Part shown: piece by piece, positions 8,529 to 16,705 of the stretch
How positions within the stretch are numbered: position 1 is the stretch's first letter
Layout: every line of letters starts with the position of its first letter
Assembly (NCBI RefSeq): GCF_000013645.1
Contig: NC_007952.1
Coordinates: forward strand, 1,736,001 to 1,800,000
DNA: 64,000 nt
Origin: Paraburkholderia xenovorans LB400
Lineage (GTDB): Bacteria; Pseudomonadota; Gammaproteobacteria; Burkholderiales; Burkholderiaceae
Direction of reading: 5' to 3'
The notes under the pieces: model-generated
Told to the model about the DNA's origin: nothing
Databases searched by the model: none
Seen by the model: only the letters and a program-made list of their open reading frames with translations
Program-made: the position numbers and the translations under genes

Positions 8529-9611
8529 ATGTCGAAGAAATATCGGATCGCGGTCATTCCCGGCGACGGCATCGGTGTCGAAGTCATGCCGGAAGCCATT
8601 CGCGTGCTCGAAGCGGTGAAAGCGCGCTTCGGCATCGAGCTGGAGTATCAGCACATCGAATGGGCGAGCTGCGAGTACTACGCAAAGCACGGCAAGATGA
8701 TGCCCGACGACTGGAAAGCCCAACTGCTCTCCGCCGACGCGATCCTGTTCGGCGCGGTGGGCTGGCCCGACACCGTGCCCGACCATATTTCGCTGTGGGG
8801 GTCGCTGCTGAAGTTCCGCCGCGAATTCGACCAGTACATCAACCTGCGCCCCGCCCGCCTCTTTGCCGGCGTGCCTTCGCCGCTCGCGGGCCGCAAGGCC
8901 GGCGACATCGATTTCTGGATCGTGCGCGAGAACACCGAGGGCGAATACTCGTCGGTGGGCGGCGTGATGTTCGAAGGCACGGAGCGCGAATTCGTGCTGC
9001 AGGAATCCGTTTTCACGCGGCACGGCAGCGAGCGCGTGCTGAAGTTCGCCTTCGATCTCGCCCAGCGGCGCGCGCGCAAGAAGATCACGGTGGCCACCAA
9101 GAGCAACGGCATCGCGATCAGCATGCCGTGGTGGGACAAGGTCGCGGCCGGCATCGCCGCGCAGTATCCGGACGTGACGTGGGACAAGCAGCACATCGAC
9201 ATTCTCTGCGCGCGCTTCGTGCTGAACCCGGATCGCTTCGACGTGGTGGTGGCCACCAACCTGTTCGGCGACATCCTGTCCGATCTCGGCCCCGCCTGCA
9301 CCGGCACGATCGGCCTCGCGCCGTCGGGCAATCTGAATCCCGACCGCAAGTTTCCGTCGCTGTTCGAACCGGTGCACGGCTCGGCGCCTGACATCGCGGG
9401 CAAGAACATCGCCAATCCGATCGCGATGATCTGGTCCGCCGCGATGATGCTCGACTTCCTCGGCAATCACGCCGGCAAGGAGCGCGAGGCGCACGACGCG
9501 ATTCTCGCCGCGATCGAAGCAACGCTGATCGAAGGCCCGCATACCGGCGACCTGGGCGGCAAGGCGAACACGACCGAGGTCGGCCAGGCAATCGCAAAGA
9601 AACTCGCTTGA
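8529..9611 (+). CDS. tartrate dehydrogenase / D-malate dehydrogenase (decarboxylating)
   Basis: The 360-residue protein belongs to the isocitrate/isopropylmalate dehydrogenase family: IAVIPGDGIGVEVMPEA at the start, the arginine-bearing REFDQYINLRPARL, the VRENTEGEYSSVGG loop, and the metal-binding DILSDLGPACTGTIGLAPSGN region. The tartrate dehydrogenase/DmlA group has exactly this length and sequence flavour. It oxidatively decarboxylates D-malate, and in related enzymes tartrate, with NAD. A good ribosome site (GGAGG) precedes the ATG. It heads an operon with an aldehyde dehydrogenase, an AstE-like hydrolase and a cupin, under the divergent LysR gene. Confidence 0.88.
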   Translation: MSKKYRIAVIPGDGIGVEVMPEAIRVLEAVKARFGIELEYQHIEWASCEYYAKHGKMMPDDWKAQLLSADAILFGAVGWPDTVPDHISLWGSLLKFRREFDQYINLRPARLFAGVPSPLAGRKAGDIDFWIVRENTEGEYSSVGGVMFEGTEREFVLQESVFTRHGSERVLKFAFDLAQRRARKKITVATKSNGIAISMPWWDKVAAGIAAQYPDVTWDKQHIDILCARFVLNPDRFDVVVATNLFGDILSDLGPACTGTIGLAPSGNLNPDRKFPSLFEPVHGSAPDIAGKNIANPIAMIWSAAMMLDFLGNHAGKEREAHDAILAAIEATLIEGPHTGDLGGKANTTEVGQAIAKKLA

Positions 9612-9629
9612 AGCAAAGGATTTCCGCAC

Positions 9630-11102
9630 ATGACACGCACATTCGAACTGGGTGAGTTGATCCGCTCCGACAATTTCATCGACGGCGCATGGACGCCCGC
9701 GCAAGACAACCTGCGCTTTGCCGTCACCAATCCCGCGAGCGGCGAGATCATCGCTGAAGTGGCGGACAGCAGCCCCGCCGACGCCCGCGCCGCCACCGAC
9801 GCCGCCGCCCGCGCCCTGCCCGCTTGGCGCGCGCGCCTGCCGAAGGAACGCGCGGCCGTGCTGCACCGCTGGCATGCGCTGATCATGGCGAATCTGGATG
9901 CGCTCGGCGCGCTGATCTCGCTCGAACAGGGCAAGCCGCTCGCCGAAGGCAAAGGCGAGGTCGCCTACGGTGCCTCGTATGTCGCGTGGTTCGCGGAAGA
10001 AGCCACGCGCATCTACGGCGATCTGATTCCGCAGCAGCAGCGCGGCAAGCGCATGACGGCCGTGAAGGAACCGGTCGGCGTCGTCGCCGCGATCACGCCG
10101 TGGAATTTCCCGCTCGCCATGATCGCGCGCAAGATCGCGCCGGCGCTCGCCGCCGGTTGCACGGTGGTGGCCAAACCGGCGGAAGATACGCCGCTCACCG
10201 CCTCGGCGCTGGTCCTGCTCGCGCACGAAGCCGGCGTGCCGCCGGGCGTGCTGAACCTGATCACGGCCTCGCGCGATCATGCGGTCGCCGCCGTCGCCGA
10301 GTGGCTGCACGACGCGCGCGTGCGCAAGATCACCTTCACCGGCTCCACGCCGGTCGGCAAATATCTGGCGCGCGAGTCGGCGGAAACGCTCAAGAAACTG
10401 TCGCTGGAATTGGGCGGCAACGCGCCCTTCATCGTATTCGACGACGCCGACCTCGAAGCCGCCGTCGCCGGTCTCATGGCAGCGAAATTCCGCAACGGCG
10501 GGCAGACCTGCGTGTGCCCGAACCGCGTATATGTGCAAGCCGGCGTCTACGAACGGTTCGGCGCGCTGCTGGCCGAGCGGGTCGGCGCGCTGAAAGTGGC
10601 GCCCGCCACCGACCCGGCCGCGCAGATCGGCCCGATGATCAACAGCCGCGCGCTCGACAAGATCGCCCGCCATGTGGACGACGCCGTGGCGCACGGCGCG
10701 CGCGTGCTGACCGGCGGCAAGCGCCTTGCCGAACTGGGCCCGCACTATTACGCGCCCACGGTTCTCGCCGACGCCACCGCCGCGATGCAGTTGAATAGCG
10801 AAGAGACCTTCGGCCCGATCGTGCCGCTGTTCCGTTTCGAAGACGAAGCCGAAGCGGTCAACGCCGCTAACGACACGCCATTCGGCCTCGCCGCGTATTT
10901 CTACAGTGAAGGCGTGAAACGGATCGACCGGGTGGCGCGCGCGCTGGAAGCGGGCATTGTCGGCATCAACGAAGGCGCGGTCGCGAGCGAAGCCGCGCCC
11001 TTCGGCGGCGTGAAAGAATCGGGCTATGGTCGCGAAGGCTCGAAGTACGGTCTCGACGACTATCTGTCGATCAAATACCTCTGCCAGGGCAACCTCGAAT
11101 GA
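9630..11102 (+). CDS. succinate-semialdehyde dehydrogenase-like aldehyde dehydrogenase
   Basis: This 490-residue ALDH has the GabD-like sequence ITPWNFPLAMIARKIAPALA, the FTGSTPVGKYL cofactor loop, LELGGNAPFIVFDDADLE and the catalytic cysteine in NGGQTCVCPNR. The C-terminal APFGGVKESGYGREGSKYG is characteristic of succinate-semialdehyde dehydrogenases. It begins 18 bp after the dehydrogenase gene and its stop overlaps the start of the AstE-like gene (ATGA), so the operon is translationally coupled. Its partner genes suggest a wider hydroxy- or keto-acid pathway, so the substrate may not be succinate semialdehyde. Confidence 0.88.
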   Translation: MTRTFELGELIRSDNFIDGAWTPAQDNLRFAVTNPASGEIIAEVADSSPADARAATDAAARALPAWRARLPKERAAVLHRWHALIMANLDALGALISLEQGKPLAEGKGEVAYGASYVAWFAEEATRIYGDLIPQQQRGKRMTAVKEPVGVVAAITPWNFPLAMIARKIAPALAAGCTVVAKPAEDTPLTASALVLLAHEAGVPPGVLNLITASRDHAVAAVAEWLHDARVRKITFTGSTPVGKYLARESAETLKKLSLELGGNAPFIVFDDADLEAAVAGLMAAKFRNGGQTCVCPNRVYVQAGVYERFGALLAERVGALKVAPATDPAAQIGPMINSRALDKIARHVDDAVAHGARVLTGGKRLAELGPHYYAPTVLADATAAMQLNSEETFGPIVPLFRFEDEAEAVNAANDTPFGLAAYFYSEGVKRIDRVARALEAGIVGINEGAVASEAAPFGGVKESGYGREGSKYGLDDYLSIKYLCQGNLE

Positions 11103-12094
11103 GCGTGGAGACGAACATGAACGCCTATCCCATCGAAGTCGAATTCCCCGACATTGCCGCGCACGAGCAATCGTCGTCGGGTATCGCGTATGTGCATACG
11201 TTCGACTCGGGTCTGCCCGGACCGCACGTGATGATCAACGCGCTCACGCACGGCAACGAAGTGTGCGGCGCGATCGTGGTCGACGCGTTGCTGCGGCGTG
11301 GCTTGCGGCCGCGGCGCGGGCGCCTGACGCTGGCCTTTGCGAACGTGGATGCGTATCTCGGCTTCGATCCCGCGAATCCCGATGCGGCGCGCTTCGTCGA
11401 TCAGGATTTCAATCGCGTGTGGACTGCCGCGGTGCTCGACGACACCTCGCGCACGTCGAGCGAGCTGGCCCGTGCCCGCGAGATGCGGCCGGTGATCGAC
11501 ACCGTCGACGCGCTGCTCGATCTGCATTCCATGCACGAGAAGAGCCAGCCGCTGATCGTGGCGGGGCCGCTGCAAAAAGGTATCGATCTAGCCGTCCAGC
11601 TCGGCACGCCCGCCACCGTGATCTGCGACGAAGGCCATCCGGAAGGCCGCCGCATGCGCGACTACGAAGGCTTCGGCGACGCCGGCAGCCCGAAAAACGC
11701 GCTGCTGATCGAATGCGGACAGCATTGGGAACAGAGCGCGGTTGCGGTTGCTCGCGACACCACCGCGCGCTTCCTGCTGCTGGCCGGCGTGGTCGATGAA
11801 GCGGACCTGCCGGCCGGCTGGATCGCGCCGTTGCCGCCCGTGCAGCATATCGTCCGCGTGACGCAGCCGGTGGTGGCCAGCAGCATGGATTTTCGCTTCG
11901 CGGCGCCGTACACGGGGCTGGAAATCTTTGCCGAGGCCGGCGCCGTGATCGGCTGGTCCAACGGCGAACCCGTCACCACGCCTTACGACAACTGCATGCT
12001 CGTCATGCCTTCGCTGCGGCAGTTGCGTCCCGGCGTGACCGTGGTGCGGCTCGGCAAGGTCGAGCAGACCGTGACTAATACCCGTGGCCGATGA
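11099..12094 (+). CDS. succinylglutamate desuccinylase/aspartoacylase family metallohydrolase
   Basis: The 331-residue protein has the M14-like zinc ligands expected of the AstE/AspA family: THGNE near residue 44, and a later histidine in LLDLHSMHEKSQ. It should hydrolyse an N-acyl amino acid or similar amide, but the acyl group is unknown. Its ATG overlaps the preceding stop. A second in-frame ATG (MNAYPIEVEF) lies six codons in. Confidence 0.82.
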   Translation: MSVETNMNAYPIEVEFPDIAAHEQSSSGIAYVHTFDSGLPGPHVMINALTHGNEVCGAIVVDALLRRGLRPRRGRLTLAFANVDAYLGFDPANPDAARFVDQDFNRVWTAAVLDDTSRTSSELARAREMRPVIDTVDALLDLHSMHEKSQPLIVAGPLQKGIDLAVQLGTPATVICDEGHPEGRRMRDYEGFGDAGSPKNALLIECGQHWEQSAVAVARDTTARFLLLAGVVDEADLPAGWIAPLPPVQHIVRVTQPVVASSMDFRFAAPYTGLEIFAEAGAVIGWSNGEPVTTPYDNCMLVMPSLRQLRPGVTVVRLGKVEQTVTNTRGR

Positions 12095-12128
12095 AACGGC
12101 CTTCACATAATCCAAAGGTAACGTGAAG

Positions 12129-12473
12129 ATGAAGGTGCAACAGATCAAACAAAGCGTGGTGCTGCGGAATCTCGAAGACTGGGGCACGGCGGGCCTGCCG
12201 GGCGCCACGCCGCTTCAGGTGTCGGGCGTTCAGCGCGTGATCAGGGGCAGCGAATCCGTCGACACCGGCATTTTCGAATGCACGGCGGGCACCTACCGCC
12301 GCTCGGTGAAGCAGGCCGAAGTGATGCACTTTCTCGCGGGCCGCGGACGCTTCACGCCCGACAACGAGGAGACCGTGCATTTCACGAGCGGCGACACGCT
12401 GTTCTTCGAAGCCAACACCGAAGGGCTGTGGGAAGTCGAGGAAACGATGCGCAAGGTGTATGTGATCTTCTAG
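12129..12473 (+). CDS. cupin-domain protein (DUF861-like)
   Basis: The 114-residue protein is a single small cupin: GIFECTAGTYRRSV, the EVMHFLAGRGRFT strand pair, then FTSGDTLFFEANTEGLWEVEETMRKVYVIF. This matches the ethanolamine-utilisation/DUF861 cupin group. Metal ligands are not fully conserved, so it may be a sugar- or acid-binding auxiliary protein rather than an enzyme. A GTG two codons upstream (12123) is an alternative start. It is the last gene of the dehydrogenase operon. Confidence 0.75.
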   Translation: MKVQQIKQSVVLRNLEDWGTAGLPGATPLQVSGVQRVIRGSESVDTGIFECTAGTYRRSVKQAEVMHFLAGRGRFTPDNEETVHFTSGDTLFFEANTEGLWEVEETMRKVYVIF

Positions 12474-12536
12474 GCATCGTCGGGTCGCCGCTCTTTCTCT
12501 GCCTTCGGCTGCACGCCGTTGCCGGCGCGGATAAAG

Positions 12537-12557
12537 GCGGCGGCATCACGCCGCCGC
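12537..12557 (-). terminator. GC hairpin at the end of the mod cluster
   Basis: GCGGCGGC and GCCGCCGC form a perfect 8-bp stem around a 5-base loop. The stem overlaps the stop codon of the molybdate-binding gene and on the minus strand is followed by CCTTTAT. It may also end the convergent cupin operon. Confidence 0.4.
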
Positions 12558-12977
12558 GATAGCCACCATCACCGAGTAGGCTTTGAATACCGCCGTTGCC
12601 TGTTGCCCGACGGCCAGCGCGAGCGCGTCGACTGCGTCGTTCGTCACGCTGGCCGTCAGATTCACGCCACCGGGAAGCGCCAGGACCACCAGCGACGACA
12701 CCGCGCCCCGCTCCAGCCGGGAAATGGTCCCGGCAAACTGATTGCGCGCCGACAACACATAACCCGCAAAATCGACCACCAGTACGACGGCCGATGACTT
12801 GATCAGCGCAATCGCCTCCTTGCCCACCGCGAGCTTGAGGCGAGTGGCCGCGGAGGTGGTCATCGTCGCGACGATCTGCTGGCCGCCGGCAATCGTGACG
12901 GACACCTGGGTGGTGACCGGCCCCGTGTCGATCGCGTCGATGGTGCCGGCAAACTGGTTGCGTGCGGTCGTTTTCAT
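12546..12977 (-). CDS. di-Mop molybdate-binding protein (molbindin/TOBE)
   Basis: From the ATG at 12977, which has a strong AGGAG site seven bases upstream, the protein is 143 residues. It is built of two Mop/TOBE domains, each starting with the hallmark ARNQFAGTI (near residues 5 and 77) and each ending in a hydrophobic AxxKSSAVVLVVD- or AVFKAYSVMVAI-like strand. Such molbindins store or buffer molybdate in the cytoplasm. The gene follows modC, whose product here lacks its own TOBE domain. The reading frame stays open upstream to an ATG at 13097, and that extension looks like the beginning of ModE. Confidence 0.88.
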   Translation of the reverse strand: MKTTARNQFAGTIDAIDTGPVTTQVSVTIAGGQQIVATMTTSAATRLKLAVGKEAIALIKSSAVVLVVDFAGYVLSARNQFAGTISRLERGAVSSLVVLALPGGVNLTASVTNDAVDALALAVGQQATAVFKAYSVMVAIAAA

Positions 12978-13097
12978 TGCAATTCTCCTGAAATTGATGG
13001 AACCCGTGTTGTCGATTGCCTCAAGCAATGCGAAGAAGCGCGCGTCGAGCCGGCCAGCTTCAGTTCGCTGCTCAGAAGTGATGAATCGGCCATTCAT
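12978..13097 (-). pseudogene. remnant of a ModE N-terminus fused in frame to the Mop gene
   Basis: The 40 codons before the Mop start read MNGRFITSEQ... then LDARFFALLEAIDNTGSI. The latter resembles the first helices of the ModE winged-helix domain (commonly ...RRIALLEAIDRTGSI...). The recognition helix and the rest of the DNA-binding domain are missing, and the frame runs straight into the Mop domains that also form the C-terminal half of ModE. It may be a deletion derivative of modE, or a longer start of the Mop gene. Confidence 0.5.
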
Positions 13098-13109
13098 CGC
13101 CCGTCCGCA

Positions 13110-13901
13110 TCAGCCATCCACGGGAACGTGGAGTAGCGCACGCACACGCCGTTCGCGCGCCGTAAGCGGCGCGATGTCGAGGTCCGGCACCAGCGCCCGG
13201 CGCGTGACGTCGCGCCCTTCGCCGCTGCGCAGATCCACCTCGCGGACCACCTCACCGTGCTCGACCACGAACGCAACGTCAGCGAGCGCGAGCACGTCGT
13301 CGACGTCGTGCGTGATCATGACGACGGGCATCTGCCAGCGCCTGACCACGTCGGCGAGTTGTCCGCGCAGTTCATGGCGCAGCAGCGGGTTCAGCGCGGC
13401 AAACGGCTCATCCAGCAGCAACAGCTCCGGCCCGCAGGCAAGCGCGCGGGCCAGCGCCACGCGCTGCTGCTGTCCGCCCGACAATCCCGCCGGACGGCTG
13501 CGCGCCAGCTCGGTGAGATCAAAACCGTGCAGCAGCGCATCGACCCGCGCGGCGCGAGCGCCGGACAATCCGCGCCACCACCAGCGGGTCAATCCGAAGG
13601 CCACGTTCTCGCGCACCGACAGATGCGGAAACAACGCGTAGTGCTGGAACAGATAGCCCACGCCGCGCCGGTCCGGCGGCAGATCGACACCGCGCGCCGA
13701 ATCGAACAGCACGCGCCCGCCGACCCGCACGTGCCCGCGCTCGGGCCGCAACAGCCCGGCGATCGCCTGCAGCGTGAGCGACTTGCCGGCACCCGAAGCG
13801 CCATAGAGCGCCACGACCGGCGCTTCGGATGCGAAGCGCGTCGCCAGCGTGAAGCGGCGCGTGCTATCCGACACGGTGGCGGTCAGATCGATATCGATCA
13901 T
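13110..13901 (-). CDS. modC: molybdate ABC transporter ATP-binding protein ModC (short form)
   Basis: The 263-residue ATPase has Walker A GASGAGKS near residue 36, the signature LSGGQQQRVALARAL, Walker B LLLLDEPFAALN and the switch histidine in VVMITHDVDDVLAL. It energises molybdate import with ModA and ModB. Classical ModC is about 350 residues with a C-terminal TOBE domain; here that domain is absent and a separate di-Mop protein follows. It starts 12 bp after modA ends. Confidence 0.93.
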   Translation of the reverse strand: MIDIDLTATVSDSTRRFTLATRFASEAPVVALYGASGAGKSLTLQAIAGLLRPERGHVRVGGRVLFDSARGVDLPPDRRGVGYLFQHYALFPHLSVRENVAFGLTRWWWRGLSGARAARVDALLHGFDLTELARSRPAGLSGGQQQRVALARALACGPELLLLDEPFAALNPLLRHELRGQLADVVRRWQMPVVMITHDVDDVLALADVAFVVEHGEVVREVDLRSGEGRDVTRRALVPDLDIAPLTARERRVRALLHVPVDG

Positions 13902-13913
13902 TCGCGCGCCTCG

Positions 13914-14663
13914 TCAGGATTTGACGAAGCCGTAGCGCGCCAGCACGTTCTGCGCTGCCGGTGTCGACAGATAGGCGATGAAGTCTCTCGCGAGCGCTTG
14001 CTCACGGCTCGCGCTGACCGCGATCACCGGATAGGTCACCGGCTCGTGGCCTTCCACGGTCAGCGCGATGCGCACCTTGCCGGGCGCCAGCATGGCGTCC
14101 GTGCGATAGACGAAGCCGGCCTCGGCCTCGCCGCGCGCCACGTAGTCGAGCACCTGGCGTACGCTCTCCGCCTGCACGAACTTCGGCTGCAGCGCGTCCC
14201 ACTGCCCGGCACTTTCCAGAGCCTGCTGCGTGTAGCGCCCAACGGGCACGGTGGCCGCTTTGCCAAGCGCGATGCGCTTCACCGCGGGATTCGACAGATC
14301 GGCCAGCGTCTTCACGAGCGGCGCGCCCTCCGCCGGTACGATCAGCACCACCGAGTTGGCGGCAAAGTCCTGCTTCGTGCCCGCGTCGAGCAGTTGGGCA
14401 TCGATACCGCGCGCGACGGTTTCCTGGTCCGCACTGGCGAACACATCGACGGGTGCGCCTTGCCTGATCTGCTGAAGCAATACCCCCGACGCGGCGAAAT
14501 TGAAGCGCACGGTCACGCCGGGATGAACCGCCGCGAACTTCGCGCCGATCTCGTTGAACGCATCGGTCAGGCTCGCGGCCGCGGAGACGGTAAGTTGCTG
14601 GGCCGAAGCGAGCAGCGGCAGCGCCGCGAGCAGCACGACGGCAAGGGAACGGACAAAGCGCAT
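13914..14663 (-). CDS. modA: periplasmic molybdate-binding protein ModA
   Basis: The 249-residue protein begins with a Sec signal peptide (MRFVRSLAVVLLAALPLLASAQ, cleavage near residue 22). The mature part has the ModA hallmarks LTVSAAASLTDAFNEIG, FNFAASGVLLQQI and APVDVFASADQETV, followed by a late VDYVARGEAEAG-like segment (here LDYVARGEAEAGFVYRTDA). It captures molybdate in the periplasm for ModBC. It lies between modB and modC, with gaps of 19 and 12 bp. Confidence 0.95.
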   Translation of the reverse strand: MRFVRSLAVVLLAALPLLASAQQLTVSAAASLTDAFNEIGAKFAAVHPGVTVRFNFAASGVLLQQIRQGAPVDVFASADQETVARGIDAQLLDAGTKQDFAANSVVLIVPAEGAPLVKTLADLSNPAVKRIALGKAATVPVGRYTQQALESAGQWDALQPKFVQAESVRQVLDYVARGEAEAGFVYRTDAMLAPGKVRIALTVEGHEPVTYPVIAVSASREQALARDFIAYLSTPAAQNVLARYGFVKS

Positions 14664-14682
14664 CGGAAGATTTCCTCGAAGG

Positions 14683-15357
14683 TCAGCGAAGGGAAAAGAA
14701 GCGGTTCGACACCAGCATCACCGCGACGGACAACGCGGACGTCACCAGCACGAGCAGCAGCGCGGTGTGATCCTGGCCGCTTTGCATCGCGTCGTAGATC
14801 GCCATCGAAAGGGTCTGGGTTTGCCTGGGAATGTCGCCGGCCACCATCAGGGTCGCGCCGAACTCGCCCATTGCGCGGGCAAACGCGAGCAGCGTGCCGG
14901 CCAGAATGCCGGGCCACGCGAGCGGCAACGTGATGCGGATGAACACCGACAGCGGCGACTGCCGAAGCGTGCGCGCCGCCGCTTCGAGCGTCGGGTCCAC
15001 GCCGGCGAACGAAGCGCTGGCCGACTTCAGCACCAGCGGCAGCGCCACCACGGCTGCCGCCGCAACCGCGCCGTGCCAGTTGAATACGATGGTGTAGTCG
15101 AAGTGTTCGTAAAGCCATGCGCCGACCACGCTGCGCCGGCCCACCGCGACCAGCAGGCCGTAGCCGATCACGGTCGGCGGCAGCACCAGCGGCAACATGC
15201 ATACGGCTTCCAGCACCGCGCTGCCGGGAAAGCGCCGGCGCGCAAAGATCCAGCCGAGCGCAATGCCCGCGGCAAGCGCGAGCACGGTGGCGAGCCCCGC
15301 CACTTTCAGCGACAGCAGCAATGGCGACCAGTCCATGTTTTGTAGGGAATCCGACAT
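14683..15357 (-). CDS. modB: molybdate ABC transporter permease ModB
   Basis: From the ATG at 15357 (MSDSLQNMDWSPLLL) the protein is 224 residues with about five hydrophobic segments. It has the permease EAA-type loop in RTLRQSPLSVFIRITLPLAWPGI and the ModB signature RAMGEFGATLMVAGDIP. It forms the membrane channel of the molybdate importer. No convincing ribosome site is seen; ATGs at 15414 and 15336 are alternatives. It is the first gene of the set (modB-modA-modC), unlike the usual modABC order. Confidence 0.92.
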   Translation of the reverse strand: MSDSLQNMDWSPLLLSLKVAGLATVLALAAGIALGWIFARRRFPGSAVLEAVCMLPLVLPPTVIGYGLLVAVGRRSVVGAWLYEHFDYTIVFNWHGAVAAAAVVALPLVLKSASASFAGVDPTLEAAARTLRQSPLSVFIRITLPLAWPGILAGTLLAFARAMGEFGATLMVAGDIPRQTQTLSMAIYDAMQSGQDHTALLLVLVTSALSVAVMLVSNRFFSLR

Positions 15358-15382
15358 TGGCGACACGGTTCGTTGTGAAATG

Positions 15383-15398
15383 AACGACGTAACGACGT
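15383..15398. promoter_or_regulatory. tandem octamer upstream of modB
   Basis: AACGACGT occurs twice back to back, 26-41 bp before the modB ATG. It could be an operator. It does not match the classical ModE box, so the binding protein is unknown. Confidence 0.25.
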
Positions 15399-15451
15399 AA
15401 TGCCGTGGATGCAAGTTACAAGCCAGTGCGCCAGGCGCCGAGGCGCGCGGC

Positions 15452-16444
15452 TTACCCGCCGCTCAGTCCGAGTTCCTGCGCGAACAGCGCCAGGGCGGAG
15501 CGCACCATGACGGGATCGTGTGTAGCGGGCTTGAGCAGCAGGCGGTGCGGTCCCAACCGCTCGTTCAACAGACGCACCTGGGCCGCGCAATGCGCGGGGT
15601 CGCCGATCACCGCATTCGCGAGGATCACCTCCTCGCTCGCGTCGGCTGCGAACATTGGCGGCAACGCGCCGGCTGCGAACTGCACCTGCATCAGCCGGGG
15701 ATAAGAGCGCACGCAGGCCACGCCATGTTCGAGCGCGTCGCGGTGGTCAGGCTCGCAGTGAAAGAAGCGCGCAATCGCAAACGGGAAATCGCCGCGCTGC
15801 GCACGCTGCGTCGCCACCTGGCCGGCGACGCGCGCGAGGTCGGCCGACGGCGTCGCCATCAGGCCATAGCCCTGCCCGGCGGCGAGTTGCAGTGAATCGT
15901 CGCTGAGGCTCGCCAGCCAGACCGGCACCGGTTGTTGCAGCGGGCGCGGCTGCAGCGCGATGTCGTTGCAATGATAGAAACGCCCGTCGAAGCTCGTGGT
16001 GGGCTCACGCCATAAACGCTGGATCAACGCGAGCGCCTCGTGCATCCGCGCGCGGGCGTCTTCCGCCGACGGGATTCCCGCAGCCCGGTACTGCACCGGA
16101 AACGGACCGCCGCGCGCCACGCCGAATTCAATGCGCCCGCCGCTCAGCAGATCGAGCGTGGCTATGTCTTCCGCGACGCGCAGCGGGTCGTTCAGCGCGA
16201 GCAGCGAGGCGCCGGTGCCGAGGCGGATCGTCGAGGTACGGGCCGCGATGTGGGCGAGCAGCACCGTCAGCGCACTGCCGATCGCGTATGAACTGTAGTG
16301 GTGTTCCGCGACCCACACGTCGTGGTAGCCGAAGGCTTCGGCGGCGACGGCATAGCTCACGGTCTGCATCAGCGCGTCGCGCGCATCGCCGTCGGGATTC
16401 TCGACGTTGAGGAAAAGACCGTAGCGTTGTGCGGAATCCGACAT
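15452..16444 (-). CDS. LLM-class flavin-dependent oxidoreductase (luciferase-like)
   Basis: From the ATG at 16444 (MSDSAQRYGLFLNVEN) the protein is 330 residues, the normal size of bacterial luciferase-like monooxygenases. Family features include GYHDVWVAEHHYSSYAIG, TIRLGTGASLLALNDPLRVAED and GRIEFGVARGG. It probably uses reduced FMN or F420-like flavin to oxidise a small substrate, which is unknown. It lies between the mod cluster and the nif island. The 261-bp gap behind its start (16445-16705) has no recognisable gene. Confidence 0.87.
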   Translation of the reverse strand: MSDSAQRYGLFLNVENPDGDARDALMQTVSYAVAAEAFGYHDVWVAEHHYSSYAIGSALTVLLAHIAARTSTIRLGTGASLLALNDPLRVAEDIATLDLLSGGRIEFGVARGGPFPVQYRAAGIPSAEDARARMHEALALIQRLWREPTTSFDGRFYHCNDIALQPRPLQQPVPVWLASLSDDSLQLAAGQGYGLMATPSADLARVAGQVATQRAQRGDFPFAIARFFHCEPDHRDALEHGVACVRSYPRLMQVQFAAGALPPMFAADASEEVILANAVIGDPAHCAAQVRLLNERLGPHRLLLKPATHDPVMVRSALALFAQELGLSGG

Positions 16445-16705
16445 GGCAGGTTCTCTTGTGGGGATGCATGGTAAAAGGCAAGTTTTGCGCCCACATTCTG
16501 CGTCTCGTGAGCGCGTGGTCAACCGTGCCGCGGGCAGAAACGCGACGCCGCGCTCACGCGGCAGGCTCGCGACATGCGCCCGCGCACGTTCGCGCGAGAG
16601 GCGTCCCCGCACTCCCGGGAAAGCATGCGCCGCGGCTCACTACGGGTTGAGCTTCGGGCCGCGCGGTTGGGGTTGCGGCAGCGGCATCGGCGGGCGGCAT
16701 GACTG

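Noticed and set aside
8490..10745. A 751-codon minus-strand frame across two genes
   Set aside because: It is antisense to two clear enzymes (8529-9611 and 9630-11102) and has shadow composition.
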